Source: Clostridiales bacterium UBA1316
GTDB lineage: Bacteria; Bacillota; Clostridia; Oscillospirales; Oscillospiraceae
Length of the DNA stretch: 21,004 nt
Direction: 5' to 3'
Assembly (NCBI GenBank): GCA_002307055.1
Contig: DBTM01000008.1
Span: forward strand, 27,604 to 48,607
Shown piece after piece: positions 6,860 through 16,052 of this stretch (position 1 is its first letter; each line of letters begins with the position of its first letter). The translations under genes and the position numbers were made by a program. A model generated the notes under the pieces. That model ran no database searches, had not been told where the DNA came from, and saw only the letters and a list, made by a program, of their open reading frames with translations.

Positions 6860-7855
6860 TTATAATCCTTTTTTTAACATCCTAATATCGTTGCCGTAGA
6901 ATTTCAGAACCTGAAATTCTCCCTCCAGCCGCGACATAATTTGAGGGGTATATTGGCGCCGGAGCTCATCCATCGACAGGTTTGAGCTGATGATTGTTTT
7001 TCTGCCCGCGATCAGCCGGGTGTTCAGGAGCTCGTAGAGCGCTGAGACGGTAAACTTCGTCATCATCTCGGTACCGAGATCGTCGATAATCAGCAGATCG
7101 CTCTCCAAATAACCTTTGAGTTCACTGCGCAAAAACACCGGGTCGTCACTTTTTGAAAACTTTTCATCCTCGAAAGCCGAAAATATGGAACACGCCATGT
7201 CATACACGACCGAAAAACCCTTTTCTGCGACAACCCGCGCGATACACGCGGACAAAAATGTTTTCCCGAGACCGGGGCTGCCGTTTAAGAACAGATTCGT
7301 TGATTGGCTTCCGAATTTGTTGGCATAACGATAACAAGCCTCGCAAATCGTCTCCATATTGCTTCGCGCGGACATACCGAGTTCCGGGATGGGCGTATCG
7401 TCATACCAGGAGAGATCAAAATTGTCAAAGGTCTCGCCGCCGAGCTTAAAAAGGCTGCTCAGCGAGGCCTTCAGCTGTTCGTTATATAGTTTTTTGAGGC
7501 ATGAGCAGACCTCCGTGCCGATATAGCCGGTATCGCGGCAATGGCTGCATAGATATTCATCGTCGATATAATCCGGTGAAAACCCGGCTGAAATCAGTTC
7601 CTGAACGCGTTCGGTCTGAAGATATTGGTTTTTATCCCCGAGCGCCGCGATGGCTTCGCTCGGGTCTTGTCCGCTTTTTAATGCCATGCCGATAACCTCA
7701 ATGATGGTACCCTTGATTTCGCGGTCAAGCATCATGATACGCGGGCATTTCACGTAGACCTCCCGGAGCCGGTTATCGCGCTGAATATCAAAATCTCTTT
7801 TTCTTTCTTCCAGCCTCAGCTTTGCCTTGGCAAGAATCTTACCGTCTAAGGACAC
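6860..7855 (-). CDS. DnaC/DnaI-like primosomal helicase-loader AAA+ ATPase
   Basis: A 331-residue ATPase of the DnaC/DnaI/IstB group that loads the replicative helicase DnaB onto origin or fork DNA. The N-terminal region (about 1-100) is helical, as in helicase-binding domains. A small zinc-ribbon-like cluster follows: C103-x2-C106 ... C117-x-C119. The AAA+ core has Walker A (GSPGLGKT, 192-199), Walker B (LLIIDDLG, 254-261), sensor I (SSN, 290-292) and an arginine-finger candidate Arg309 (IMSRLEG). The GTG start at 7855 is 2 bases after the dnaD stop, and its GGGAGG site lies inside the end of dnaD, so the two are co-translated. The pairing with a DnaD protein strongly supports a chromosomal loader rather than a transposon IstB. 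Confidence 0.93.
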   Translation of the reverse strand: MSLDGKILAKAKLRLEERKRDFDIQRDNRLREVYVKCPRIMMLDREIKGTIIEVIGMALKSGQDPSEAIAALGDKNQYLQTERVQELISAGFSPDYIDDEYLCSHCRDTGYIGTEVCSCLKKLYNEQLKASLSSLFKLGGETFDNFDLSWYDDTPIPELGMSARSNMETICEACYRYANKFGSQSTNLFLNGSPGLGKTFLSACIARVVAEKGFSVVYDMACSIFSAFEDEKFSKSDDPVFLRSELKGYLESDLLIIDDLGTEMMTKFTVSALYELLNTRLIAGRKTIISSNLSMDELRRQYTPQIMSRLEGEFQVLKFYGNDIRMLKKGL

Positions 7856-7857
7856 GT

Positions 7858-8832
7858 TTATTCCTCCCTCAGCTTTTCTAAAAATTTCTTCATTCGTTCA
7901 ATTTCAGTTGGAGAGGGGGCGGCGGATCTGGACGTATCGGCATAAGGCTTCTTTTTGTTCGGCTGCGAGCCCTTTCCGTCTTTTGCAATAATATCCTCCG
8001 GTAAATAAAGCTTCTTTTGATGCCAGCTGTTAATAATTGAATCCATATACGGCCAGGCCAGCCTGCCGGTGTTGATTTGAGTTTTGTCATAAGCAAGCTC
8101 AATTGCTTCCGGAGAAAATCCTAGGGCGACCCAGCCTTCAATATACTTTTGTTGACTGTCCGTCAGTTCTCGGTCTCTGATTTGCAGTACCTTCTTAATT
8201 TCAGAGAGCTGACTTCTTCTCTCGTCGAGTTGCTTGAGATAACATTCTGCAAGCTCAAGCGTCACGAGGCCTTCTCGCTCCCACGTGAAGGCGGCTTTTT
8301 CTATGTAGCGCATCGTCGGCATACGCTTTTGCCCGTCACTGCCGCTGCCGTATTTTCGCCCGCTTTCGTGAATGCAGTAGGTGACAAGATGCAATATCAC
8401 CTCAGGAGGCAGGCCAAGATGATCATAAATACCGAATAAACGCATGAGGTCATCCGAGGTCAGTATCTTGCCCAGGCTTTTTTCAACCTCCTGTACCAGT
8501 GCTTTGAAAACCGTACCGTTGTCATACTCGCGCTTTATATCGGCAGCCGTATATTCCGGCAGCTCCTCGCTCTGAATAGGCGGAGGTGCCGCAGTATCGT
8601 CGTACTTCAAAAGGCCCAGCTTTTTCAGGAGCTCCATCGAGGCGGTAATATCCTTTTCGCTGCGTTCGAATAGGCGGGCCGCCTGGCTGACGGAAGGCGG
8701 GACGCCCTTTCTGAAGGCATAAAGATAAATAAGTGCGGCGCCGCCGTCACCCGCGCGGATAAGTTTATCAACAGTCTGCCCTGGTATTGTTACGGCATCG
8801 GAATCCGGTAAAACAAATCGTATATCCGCCAT
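7858..8832 (-). CDS. DnaD-like replication initiation / primosome protein
   Basis: A 324-residue DnaD/DnaB-superfamily protein of the Gram-positive primosome, which remodels DNA and recruits the helicase loader. The N-terminal winged-helix region (about 1-80) includes SVSQAARLFERSEKDITASMELLKKLGLL. Two DnaD C-terminal (DDBH2) modules appear to follow. The first (about 100-190) ends with Y176-x3-A180-x3-W184. The second (about 222-275) ends with the canonical YxxxIxxxW as Y262-MDS-I266-INS-W270. The tail is basic and low-complexity (GSQPNKKKPY...). ATG start at 8832 with GAAAGGAG upstream on the minus strand. First gene of a two-gene unit with the loader ATPase. Confidence 0.92.
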   Translation of the reverse strand: MADIRFVLPDSDAVTIPGQTVDKLIRAGDGGAALIYLYAFRKGVPPSVSQAARLFERSEKDITASMELLKKLGLLKYDDTAAPPPIQSEELPEYTAADIKREYDNGTVFKALVQEVEKSLGKILTSDDLMRLFGIYDHLGLPPEVILHLVTYCIHESGRKYGSGSDGQKRMPTMRYIEKAAFTWEREGLVTLELAECYLKQLDERRSQLSEIKKVLQIRDRELTDSQQKYIEGWVALGFSPEAIELAYDKTQINTGRLAWPYMDSIINSWHQKKLYLPEDIIAKDGKGSQPNKKKPYADTSRSAAPSPTEIERMKKFLEKLREE

Positions 8833-8877
8833 GACGAGAGGCTCCTTTCTATCAAATGCATGTCGTTTTCTTGCTTG

Positions 8878-8906
8878 ATTATAACAGCAAATGCGACATG
8901 GGGCAA
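8878..8906 (-). promoter_or_regulatory. Sigma-A-type promoter for dnaD-dnaI
   Basis: On the minus strand TTGCCC (8906-8901), a 17-base spacer and a perfect TATAAT (8883-8878) lie about 45 bp upstream of the dnaD-like start. The rest of the 176-bp divergent spacer (8833-9008) is AT-rich; I saw no equally good promoter for the + strand gene at 9009. Confidence 0.7.
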
Positions 8907-9008
8907 TGGCGGCACAGGATTAAATCATCATATTTTTGTCAAAATTATAAAGAAGCCATTTTTTGGAAAACCGCCTTTTGGCAGTCAGTTTGATTAAATG
9001 AGGTTAAG

Positions 9009-9533
9009 ATGATGAGTTGGGTATTATTTTTGTTGTGCGTTCAGGTCTTTCTCTGCAGGATCGTCGATGTTTCGCTTGGAACGGTCCGCACAATTGTGAC
9101 GGTCAAAGGCCAGATCGGTGTTGCCGCCATCATCGGCTTCGTGGAGGTATTCGTCTGGTTTGTGATTGTTCAGGCAGCCATCAGCAAAGGGGGCAACAGC
9201 CTGTGGGTCGCGCTGTTTTATGCCGGAGGGTTTGCAGCCGGAACATACGCGGGTGGAAAATTGGCGAACCGTTTTTTAAAGGGCATCCTTGATATCCAGA
9301 TTGTCACGAGCTCTAAAAATAACAAACTCGTCGAAGCAATAAGGCACGCCGGCTTCGGCGTATCTGTACTCAACGTAAACAGTTCGGATTTCGGAGATGA
9401 AAAATACATGCTTATGATAGAAATCAAGAGTGAAAATTTAAAAAAGCTGGAAAAAATCGTCTACAAGATTGACCCGACAGCCTTCGTCATGGCAAAGGAA
9501 ATCAAGTACATCCAGAATGGGTTCTTTAAATAG
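9009..9533 (+). CDS. UPF0316 membrane protein (DUF5698 + DUF2179), YebE-like
   Basis: A 174-residue protein of the UPF0316 family, similar in layout to Bacillus YebE. Three N-terminal membrane helices (about 4-22, 36-57, 65-83) carry the family motif RIVDVSLGTVRTI. A cytoplasmic DUF2179 domain (about 95-170) follows, with the typical NNKLVEAIRHAGFGVSVLN and KKLEKIVYKIDPTAFVMAKE. DUF2179 resembles small ligand-binding regulatory folds; no biochemical function is established. GAGG about six bases before the first ATG supports 9009; the next codon is also ATG and could be the real start. It stands alone, divergent from dnaD, with 209 bp before the next gene. Confidence 0.9.
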   Translation: MMSWVLFLLCVQVFLCRIVDVSLGTVRTIVTVKGQIGVAAIIGFVEVFVWFVIVQAAISKGGNSLWVALFYAGGFAAGTYAGGKLANRFLKGILDIQIVTSSKNNKLVEAIRHAGFGVSVLNVNSSDFGDEKYMLMIEIKSENLKKLEKIVYKIDPTAFVMAKEIKYIQNGFFK

Positions 9534-9558
9534 CGTGAAAAGCGCTGCGGCAGCCTTA

Positions 9559-9586
9559 TTGACAAAAAGTGCAGATATGGTATCTT
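9559..9586 (+). promoter_or_regulatory. Upstream promoter of the U32-maf unit
   Basis: TTGACA (9559-9564), 16-base spacer, TATCTT (9581-9586). The -35 is a perfect match and the -10 matches at four of six positions. It sits 25 bp after the UPF0316 stop and about 155 bp before the U32 start. Confidence 0.5.
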
Positions 9587-9622
9587 AAAATCAGCGGAAA
9601 TAAGGATAATTCAGGATGGCGG

Positions 9623-9651
9623 TTGCCTGAAACATATAATGCTGGTATAAT
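9623..9651 (+). promoter_or_regulatory. Main promoter of the U32-maf unit
   Basis: TTGCCT (9623-9628), 17-base spacer, perfect TATAAT (9646-9651). A transcript starting near 9658 would have a leader of ~85 bases containing a short GC-only hairpin (CGCGCG/CGCGCG, 9704-9717). Confidence 0.65.
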
Positions 9652-9742
9652 AAACCGTTGCAAACGTTAACAGCCCCTAAAAGGAATGGGTTTATATAAA
9701 TGGCGCGCGTCCGCGCGAAGCCCTGTGAAAGGCCGATGAAAC

Positions 9743-11833
9743 ATGCTTGAAATATTGTCCCCTGCGGGTTCGCCCGAGGGGGTCATTGCCGCCGTGCAAA
9801 ACGGTGCCGACGCCGTCTATGTCGGTTTCGGTGATTATAATGCCCGCCGAAATGCAAAAAACTTCACTTCAGACGATTTTAGAAAAGCCGCTGAATACTG
9901 CCGCGCGCGCGGCGTCAAGATATACGTTGCGCTCAATACGCTTGTTTCCGACAGAGAGCTGCCGGCGGTTGCCGAGCAGGCAAAAATCGCGTGCCGCTGC
10001 GGTGCCGACGCGTTTATCGTTCAGGATCTCGGCGTGCTGCGGGCCGTCCGGCAGGCGGCGCCTGAGGTTCCGGTACACGCCAGCACGCAGATGAGCATCA
10101 ATAATCTGGAGGGCGTTAAGCTGGCTGCGGCGATGGGCATGTCCCGGGTTGTGCTGGCACGCGAGTTATCCAGAAAGGAAATTGCCTATATCTGCAAATA
10201 CGCGCCGATTGAAACAGAAGTGTTTGTCCACGGTGCGCTCTGCATGAGCCACTCCGGGCAGTGCTATATGAGCGCCGTTATCGGCAGGCGGAGCGGCAAC
10301 AGGGGCTTATGCGCGCAGCCCTGCCGTTTGAATTACAGTGCCGGCGGGCATGCCGCCGAATATATGCTGAGCATGAAAGACAACTGCCTGATTGATTACA
10401 TTGAGGAGCTCGAAAAAATCGGCGTCTCCTGCGTCAAAATCGAAGGACGGATGCGAAGGCCCGAATACGCGGCAATTGTCACCGGCATATACTCTCAGGT
10501 TGTCAAGGATAAAAAAACCCCGTCTGCCGATGATATGCGGGCATTGCAAAGCGCCTTTTCGAGGCAGGGGTTCACAGACGGGTACTATACAGATAATCAG
10601 GGCCAGGACATGTTCGGTATCCGTGAGGAGGAAAAAAAGGGCGACCAGATCATCTTTGCCACCGCGCGTAAAAACTACCTCAACGGTGAATATCAGCGGG
10701 TGCCTGTCCGTTTTGTCGGGGTTATTCACCAGGGCGAGCCTGTTAAGCTTGCTGCCGCGGACGATAAAGGGAACAGAGCCACGACCCAGGGCATAACGCC
10801 CGAACCGGCATTCCACAGAGAAATAACCTCGACGATCCTGCAGACGCAGCTCCACAAAACAGGCGGCACGCCGTTTTGCTGTATCGGTGTTAAAAGTGTC
10901 GTCGATGAAGGGCTTTCCCTGCCGACTGCAGCCATAAACGAGATGCGCCGGGATCTTCTGACGGAGCTGATGGAAAAACGAAAATATCTGGAGCCCCGCA
11001 AAGAGGGCGAGTTCGTCCCGGGATACCGGCACCTGAACACTGAGGACAATCCGGTTATTACGGCATCTGTTCTGAAGGCCTCGCAGCTGTCGAAGGAAAT
11101 GGCGGAGCTCAAGCCGCGTGTCCTGTATATTCCTGCCGAAGAGCTTGCGAAAGACAAGGAGGCGCTGGCGCCGTTTCTGGAGGACCCGGATATTACCGTT
11201 GCCGTCCGGCTGCCGAGAATTATTTTCGACAGTGAAAAAAAAGAGGTGACAGGGCTGTTAACGGCAGCGCAGGAGCTGGGTATTAAGGAAGCGCTCGTCG
11301 GTAATATTGGTCATCTGCAGTATGTTAAAAGTTTGGGATTTGAAGCCAGAGCTGACTTTGGCCTGAATATATTCAACTCACAGGCACTTAAAACAGTTAA
11401 AGACCTTGGGTTTATCTCAGCTACGCTGTCGTTTGAGCTCCGGATTGAAGCGATAAGGGATTTATCAAAAACCATTGATACCGAGCTCATCGTTTATGGG
11501 CGGCTTCCACTGATGCTCACGGAGAACTGCATTATTAAGTGCAGCACGGGTGTTTGTGCCTGCGATAATTTTTCCGGCCTCAAGGATAAGCAGGGGGCGT
11601 CATTCCCTGTTGTGTCGGAATACAAGTGCCGGAATGTGGTTCTCAACTCGAAGAAGCTGTTTTTGGCAGATAAAAGAGATCAGACAGCGGCGCTCGGTCT
11701 CTGGGGAGAGCGCCTGATGTTTACGACGGAAAATGCGCATGAATGCACGGCTGTTATGAAGAGATACCTCGGCCAGGGCGATTATGAGCCGGGATCCTAT
11801 ACGCGCGGGTTGTATTTCAGAGGGGTAGAATAA
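9743..11833 (+). CDS. U32-family peptidase-like protein (RlhA/YhbU group) with DUF3656-type extension
   Basis: A 696-residue U32-family protein. The N-terminal TIM-barrel-like domain begins LEILSPAGSPEGVIAAVQNGADAVYVG. The conserved cysteine cluster C167, C174, C190, C194 (HGALCMSHSGQCYMS...RGLCAQPCR) is intact, as in members now linked to iron-sulfur-dependent RNA hydroxylation (E. coli RlhA, 23S rRNA C2501) and related tRNA reactions. The U32 signature (SCVKIEGRMRRPEY) is present at about 231-244. The ~400 residues beyond fit the long form with a DUF3656-like region and a C-terminal domain containing four further cysteines (CIIKCSTGVCAC). Peptidase activity is doubtful for most members; RNA modification is the better guess. 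The ATG has GAAAGG upstream, and the stop overlaps the maf start by one base. Confidence 0.9.
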   Translation: MLEILSPAGSPEGVIAAVQNGADAVYVGFGDYNARRNAKNFTSDDFRKAAEYCRARGVKIYVALNTLVSDRELPAVAEQAKIACRCGADAFIVQDLGVLRAVRQAAPEVPVHASTQMSINNLEGVKLAAAMGMSRVVLARELSRKEIAYICKYAPIETEVFVHGALCMSHSGQCYMSAVIGRRSGNRGLCAQPCRLNYSAGGHAAEYMLSMKDNCLIDYIEELEKIGVSCVKIEGRMRRPEYAAIVTGIYSQVVKDKKTPSADDMRALQSAFSRQGFTDGYYTDNQGQDMFGIREEEKKGDQIIFATARKNYLNGEYQRVPVRFVGVIHQGEPVKLAAADDKGNRATTQGITPEPAFHREITSTILQTQLHKTGGTPFCCIGVKSVVDEGLSLPTAAINEMRRDLLTELMEKRKYLEPRKEGEFVPGYRHLNTEDNPVITASVLKASQLSKEMAELKPRVLYIPAEELAKDKEALAPFLEDPDITVAVRLPRIIFDSEKKEVTGLLTAAQELGIKEALVGNIGHLQYVKSLGFEARADFGLNIFNSQALKTVKDLGFISATLSFELRIEAIRDLSKTIDTELIVYGRLPLMLTENCIIKCSTGVCACDNFSGLKDKQGASFPVVSEYKCRNVVLNSKKLFLADKRDQTAALGLWGERLMFTTENAHECTAVMKRYLGQGDYEPGSYTRGLYFRGVE

Positions 11834-12420
11834 TGGGTATCGTACTGGCGTCCTCCTCGCCGCGCAGGCGGGAGCTCCTGGAAATGCTGGGTGTCGGAGG
11901 CTTTACCGTTATTCCCGCCGATGTCGATGAAGCCGTGCCGGATATGCTGCCGGATGAAGCTGTTATCCATATTGCGCAGTTAAAAGCGCGGAAGGTGGCG
12001 GCCGGCTGTGCACCCGGCGACCTGATTATCGCCGCCGATACGCTTGTTTATCTCGCAGGCGAGGCTTTAGGCAAGCCCGAGAGCGATGCGGACGCTGAAA
12101 ATATGCTGCGGCGCCTTTCAAACACGAGACATGCGGTATATACCGGTGTCGCAATCATTAAAAACGGGGCAGAAATGACATTTGCCGAAAAGACGGATGT
12201 GTTCTTTAGGGCGCTGTCCGAGGATGAGATTGAAGCCTATATAAAAACAGGAGAGCCGATGGATAAAGCGGGTGCTTACGGCGCACAGGGCCGGGGCGCT
12301 GCCTTTATCAGCCGTATTGAGGGAGACTTTTTTAATGTCATGGGACTGCCGGTCTGTCGGCTTGTCACAGAGCTCCGCCGTTTTGGTACGGACCTTCAAA
12401 TGCCAGCGCTGCCGGTGTGA
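11833..12420 (+). CDS. maf: Maf-family nucleoside triphosphate pyrophosphatase
   Basis: A 195-residue Maf protein. The family hydrolyses dTTP/UTP and modified pyrimidine nucleotides and has been linked to septum formation. The substrate-binding start is LASSSPRRRELLEMLG (5-20), followed by AADTLVYL with catalytic-region Asp69, GKP with Lys81, the NTRHAVYTG loop and the late TGEPMDKAGAYGAQGRGAAFI segment. All are as expected, and length is normal (Bacillus Maf is about 189). Its ATG overlaps the U32 stop (TAATG), so it is translationally coupled. It precedes mreC-mreD, a Firmicute arrangement in which radC and mreB usually lie between. Confidence 0.95.
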   Translation: MGIVLASSSPRRRELLEMLGVGGFTVIPADVDEAVPDMLPDEAVIHIAQLKARKVAAGCAPGDLIIAADTLVYLAGEALGKPESDADAENMLRRLSNTRHAVYTGVAIIKNGAEMTFAEKTDVFFRALSEDEIEAYIKTGEPMDKAGAYGAQGRGAAFISRIEGDFFNVMGLPVCRLVTELRRFGTDLQMPALPV

Positions 12421-12478
12421 ACTCAGTAACAGGCTAAGTATGAGACATACCTTTGTTAGAGTGAAAGGCGTGAATTAA

Positions 12479-13333
12479 TTGAAACGATTTTTTAGATTCA
12501 GAGTTTTTATTTTTTTCATCATTGCGCTCATTATCGCGGCAATAACTCTGATATCAGTCAATACAAGCGGCAACTCAGGATTTATTACAAACGCGCTGAC
12601 GTCATTGTCTAAGCCAATTAAAATTGTAGCGGCGACCGTTGCTAAAGAGTTCGAGAGCATATACGGCTATATTGACAAATACGACAAGCTTTTAGTCGAA
12701 AATACCGAGCTCAACGCCAAGCTCAACAAGCTGCAGCAGGACTACCGGGATTCGACGGATATTTCCAATGAAAATGAGCGCCTGCGTGCACTTTTGAATC
12801 TCAGCAAACGGCATCCGGATTACAAACAGTACGATACAGCGGCAATAATTTCCTGGGGCGCTTCGAATTGGTCTTCTACCTTTACGATCGGAAAGGGCTC
12901 ATCCAATTCTGCCATTAAGGTCGGCGACTGTGTCATTACGGAATCCGGTGACCTGGTCGGTTACGTCACCGACGTCGAAATCAACTCCTCGACAGTCATT
13001 ACAATACTGGATACGACATTTCTGGTCGGCGCCTACATAGAGCGCAACGATGAGCGCGCCATCGCGACGGGCGACTTTTCGCTGATGAAGCAAGGACTCC
13101 TGAAATTCGATTTTTTGCAGGATACGACGGAGATCATCGCGGGCGATACCATCATCACATCCGGCAAGGGCGGCGTGCTGCCGGCCGGACTTGTGATCGG
13201 AACCGTTGATGAGGTTGAAACCTACAATACGGGCATCAACAGATATGCCACCATCAAACCCGCGGCAGATCTGAAAAGCCTGGCAAATGTCTATCTGATC
13301 ACAAGCTTTGAGATATCGGGAGATGGTAAATAG
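12479..13333 (+). CDS. mreC: Rod shape-determining protein MreC
   Basis: A 284-residue MreC, the elongasome scaffold that links the MreB/MreD machinery to PBP2 and stimulates lateral wall synthesis. One N-terminal membrane helix (about 8-28), an extracellular coiled coil (about 60-108, YDKLLVENTELNAKLNKLQQ) and the two-lobed beta domain (about 115-275, with SWGASNWSSTFTIGKG and GDTIITSGKGGVLPAGLVIG) are all in order. The start is a TTG, chosen because it places the basic KRFFRFR directly before the membrane helix and has AAAGGCGTG eight bases upstream. The gap to maf is 58 bp. No mreB precedes it here. Confidence 0.94.
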   Translation: MKRFFRFRVFIFFIIALIIAAITLISVNTSGNSGFITNALTSLSKPIKIVAATVAKEFESIYGYIDKYDKLLVENTELNAKLNKLQQDYRDSTDISNENERLRALLNLSKRHPDYKQYDTAAIISWGASNWSSTFTIGKGSSNSAIKVGDCVITESGDLVGYVTDVEINSSTVITILDTTFLVGAYIERNDERAIATGDFSLMKQGLLKFDFLQDTTEIIAGDTIITSGKGGVLPAGLVIGTVDEVETYNTGINRYATIKPAADLKSLANVYLITSFEISGDGK

Positions 13334-13837
13334 ATGTCGAAGGCTAAAATACCGTTTGTCCTGATTGCGCATGTCCTTTTTATCATTGTCATATATATCA
13401 TTCAGTCTATGGTTTTTACCTATATACCAGTAAGTGGCTTTTTCCCCGTTCTGCTGCCGATAGCCGTCGTCGGGATCGCAACCTTTGAGGGCAGCTCCCG
13501 CGGAGGCGGTTACGGACTGCTTGCGGGTATGCTTTGCGATGTATCGTTCAACCAGCCTGTTCTTGTGATGACGGTCGTCCTCACTGCTGTCGGCATTGTT
13601 GTCGGTGTCCTTTCAGAGACGATCATGGCGCGTGGCTTCCCGACATTTTTTCTATGCTGCTTCAGCGCGCTCGTCCTGACCTCATTTGTCTCGATGTTTT
13701 CGCTTATTTTTTTCTCCGATGTCGGCTTTTCGGCGCTCATCAGAACGGGCGTGCTGCAAACGTTGTATTCCGTTATTTTTACCCTGCCAATTTATCCGAT
13801 AGTCCGGTCACTCGGGCGGAGGGTTTCGGCGGAATAA
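13334..13837 (+). CDS. mreD: Rod shape-determining protein MreD
   Basis: A 167-residue hydrophobic protein with five or six predicted membrane helices, the normal size and topology of MreD, the membrane partner of MreC in the elongasome. A family-like segment is SSRGGGYGLLAGMLCDVSFNQP at about 54-75. The ATG directly abuts the mreC stop codon (TAG ATG), so the two are translated together. Primary sequence conservation in MreD is low, so the call leans on topology and position between mreC and the PBP2 gene. Confidence 0.9.
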   Translation: MSKAKIPFVLIAHVLFIIVIYIIQSMVFTYIPVSGFFPVLLPIAVVGIATFEGSSRGGGYGLLAGMLCDVSFNQPVLVMTVVLTAVGIVVGVLSETIMARGFPTFFLCCFSALVLTSFVSMFSLIFFSDVGFSALIRTGVLQTLYSVIFTLPIYPIVRSLGRRVSAE

Positions 13838-13879
13838 AATGACGCGGGTCGGCATTTGATATTATGAAAGGACGAACGA

Positions 13880-15955
13880 ATGCAGAAATTCTACAAACCG
13901 TCAAGAGTTGCGGTGATTTTCGTCATCATGGCAATCCTGCTGACTCTTTACATGACAACACTTTATAAACTCCAGATCTACGACACGAATGCCAAAGAAA
14001 ATGCCCTGCTTGCGCGGGACACCTCGACGCAAACCGTCACCCTGACCGCAGACCGCGGCGATATTCTCGACAGGAACGGTATCGTGCTCGTTTCAACACG
14101 CCCTGCTTATAATGTCACACTCTCTTATGACACGCTGCGCGGCAGGGATGATTACAATAAAATACTTCTGGATCTTATTCACACGGCTGTTGATAATGGT
14201 GTGCCGTATAATGACACCTTCCCTGTGACGACCGGCGCGCCTTTTACTTATCTTTCCGATATGACGGATGCGCAGAAAAGCAATCTGAGCGCCTACCTGA
14301 AGTATTTTAAGTATTTTGATATGGATTCCAACATTTCGGCATCCGACCTCATTGTTAAAATGAAAGAGCATTACGGCATTGATTATACGACGAATATTGC
14401 CGATGCGCGGCTCATTATCGGCATCCGTTACGAAATGGAGCTGCGGGCGGTTAAAAGCCTGAATCCCTATGTATTCGCCAATGATGTCGGTATTGACTTC
14501 CTCACCCTGGTCAAAACCAAGCATTTACCCGGTGTCAATATCGAAACGAGCGCGAAGCGTGTTTATCATACAACCTATGCGGCGCATATTTTGGGTTATA
14601 CCGCAAAAATGGACAGCGGAGAATATACGGACAAATACAAGGCTCTTGGCTACGCGTTTAACTCTATTGTCGGAAAAGACGGCGCGGAGAAGGCTTTCGA
14701 ACAGTATCTTCACGGAACCGACGGCTCCCAGGTCATTACGAAAAGCGATAACGGCACGGTGATGGATGTCAATACAACCAAAGAACCGAGCCCGGGCGAA
14801 AATGTTTTTCTCTCTATCGATATCGGACTTCAGGCTGTCTGTGAGGACTCTCTGGCAGCCAGAATTGATATGATTAACGCCGGACCGGACCGAACTGACG
14901 AGGATCGGGTTACCGGCGGTGCGGTAGTTGTCACGGATGTCAATACCGGTGAGGTTTTAGCCAGCTGCTCTTATCCGACGTATGACCTGTCGAATATATT
15001 AAATAATTATACGGACCTCATGAACAATTCGAGCCATCCGCTTTTCGACAGGGCGACGATGGGGACTTACCTGCCCGGCTCCACCTTCAAGATGGTTACG
15101 GCGCTTGCCGGTCTGCGCAAGGGAACGATTACAGCGACGACGACAATCAATGATACCGGCGTATTTACGAAATATGCCAATGTAGGCTTCACGGCGTCCT
15201 GCTGGATCTACAATCAAACAGGTCACGGACACGGCCTGGAAAATGTCGTCACCGCGCTCCGGGATTCTTGCAACTTCTTTTTCTATACTGTTGGTGATAA
15301 TACCGGGCTCCCCGATATCAACAAAGCGGCGACCGATTTTGGACTCGGCTCCAAAACAGGTATTGAGCTGCCTGAGTCGACGGGCGTGCTGGCTGACAAG
15401 GAGTGGAAAGCGGCGCACACGAAAGAACCCTATTGGTCGTCCGGCGATACGGTTGTCACATCAATCGGTCAGGGCTATAACGCCTTCACACCGATCCAGC
15501 TGGCCGATTATGTCGCCACAATCGCCAACGGCGGTACCCGGTATGCCCTGACGATTCTCGACAACGTCAGAAGCGCGGATTTCTCATCGGTCGTTCAAAA
15601 ACCAGAACCCCGTGTATTGGGAACGATACAGGAAGCCAGCTATTTAAGGCTTCTGCAGCAGGGTATGCAGGAAGTCGCCTCGGTCGGTACAGCGTCAACG
15701 GTTTTCGGCAAATATCCCGTCAAGGTTGCCGCTAAAACCGGTACCGTTCAAACGGGCGGAACCAACGCCAAGCTCAATAACGGTATTTTTGTCTGCTACG
15801 CACCGGCGGACAACCCGCAGATTGCCATCTCGCTCGTTGTCGAGAAAGGCACATCCGGCTCGAATATTATGCTGATAGCCAGGGACATCATGGATTACTA
15901 TTTTCATTCGGACGTAAAGATCAGCGTCGCCACAGACAACACGATACTGCCCTGA
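13880..15955 (+). CDS. mrdA: Penicillin-binding protein 2 (class B PBP, elongasome transpeptidase)
   Basis: A 691-residue class B PBP that cross-links peptidoglycan during side-wall growth. It has a single N-terminal membrane anchor (about 10-30), then the dimerisation/pedestal region starting TADRGDILDRNG (56-67), and the transpeptidase domain from about 345. The active-site motifs are S401-TF-K404 (LPGSTFK), S463-C-N465 and K619-T-G621 (AAKTGTVQTGG). The insert CWIYNQTGHGHGLENV between the first two is typical of Firmicute PBP2 and the class B family. The ATG has GAAAGGACG upstream, 42 bp after mreD. No rodA/ftsW glycosyltransferase gene, its usual partner, follows in this window. Confidence 0.94.
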   Translation: MQKFYKPSRVAVIFVIMAILLTLYMTTLYKLQIYDTNAKENALLARDTSTQTVTLTADRGDILDRNGIVLVSTRPAYNVTLSYDTLRGRDDYNKILLDLIHTAVDNGVPYNDTFPVTTGAPFTYLSDMTDAQKSNLSAYLKYFKYFDMDSNISASDLIVKMKEHYGIDYTTNIADARLIIGIRYEMELRAVKSLNPYVFANDVGIDFLTLVKTKHLPGVNIETSAKRVYHTTYAAHILGYTAKMDSGEYTDKYKALGYAFNSIVGKDGAEKAFEQYLHGTDGSQVITKSDNGTVMDVNTTKEPSPGENVFLSIDIGLQAVCEDSLAARIDMINAGPDRTDEDRVTGGAVVVTDVNTGEVLASCSYPTYDLSNILNNYTDLMNNSSHPLFDRATMGTYLPGSTFKMVTALAGLRKGTITATTTINDTGVFTKYANVGFTASCWIYNQTGHGHGLENVVTALRDSCNFFFYTVGDNTGLPDINKAATDFGLGSKTGIELPESTGVLADKEWKAAHTKEPYWSSGDTVVTSIGQGYNAFTPIQLADYVATIANGGTRYALTILDNVRSADFSSVVQKPEPRVLGTIQEASYLRLLQQGMQEVASVGTASTVFGKYPVKVAAKTGTVQTGGTNAKLNNGIFVCYAPADNPQIAISLVVEKGTSGSNIMLIARDIMDYYFHSDVKISVATDNTILP

Positions 15956-16052
15956 CACGACCGCGTGGGCAGCTCCGCAGAAGGGCGATTGAGCCTTCTC
16001 GGGAAGCCAGTAAAATAATTACAATACTCATAACTTTGTACGAAATTGCGTC

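Noticed and set aside
10307..11032. 241-residue minus-strand ORF inside the U32 gene
   Set aside because: It is antisense to a clearly conserved protein, with no ribosome site and no familiar motif.
15979..15999. Possible terminator after the PBP2 gene (AGAAGG/CCTTCT hairpin)
   Set aside because: The stem is only 6 bp with a 9-base loop, and no U-run follows.
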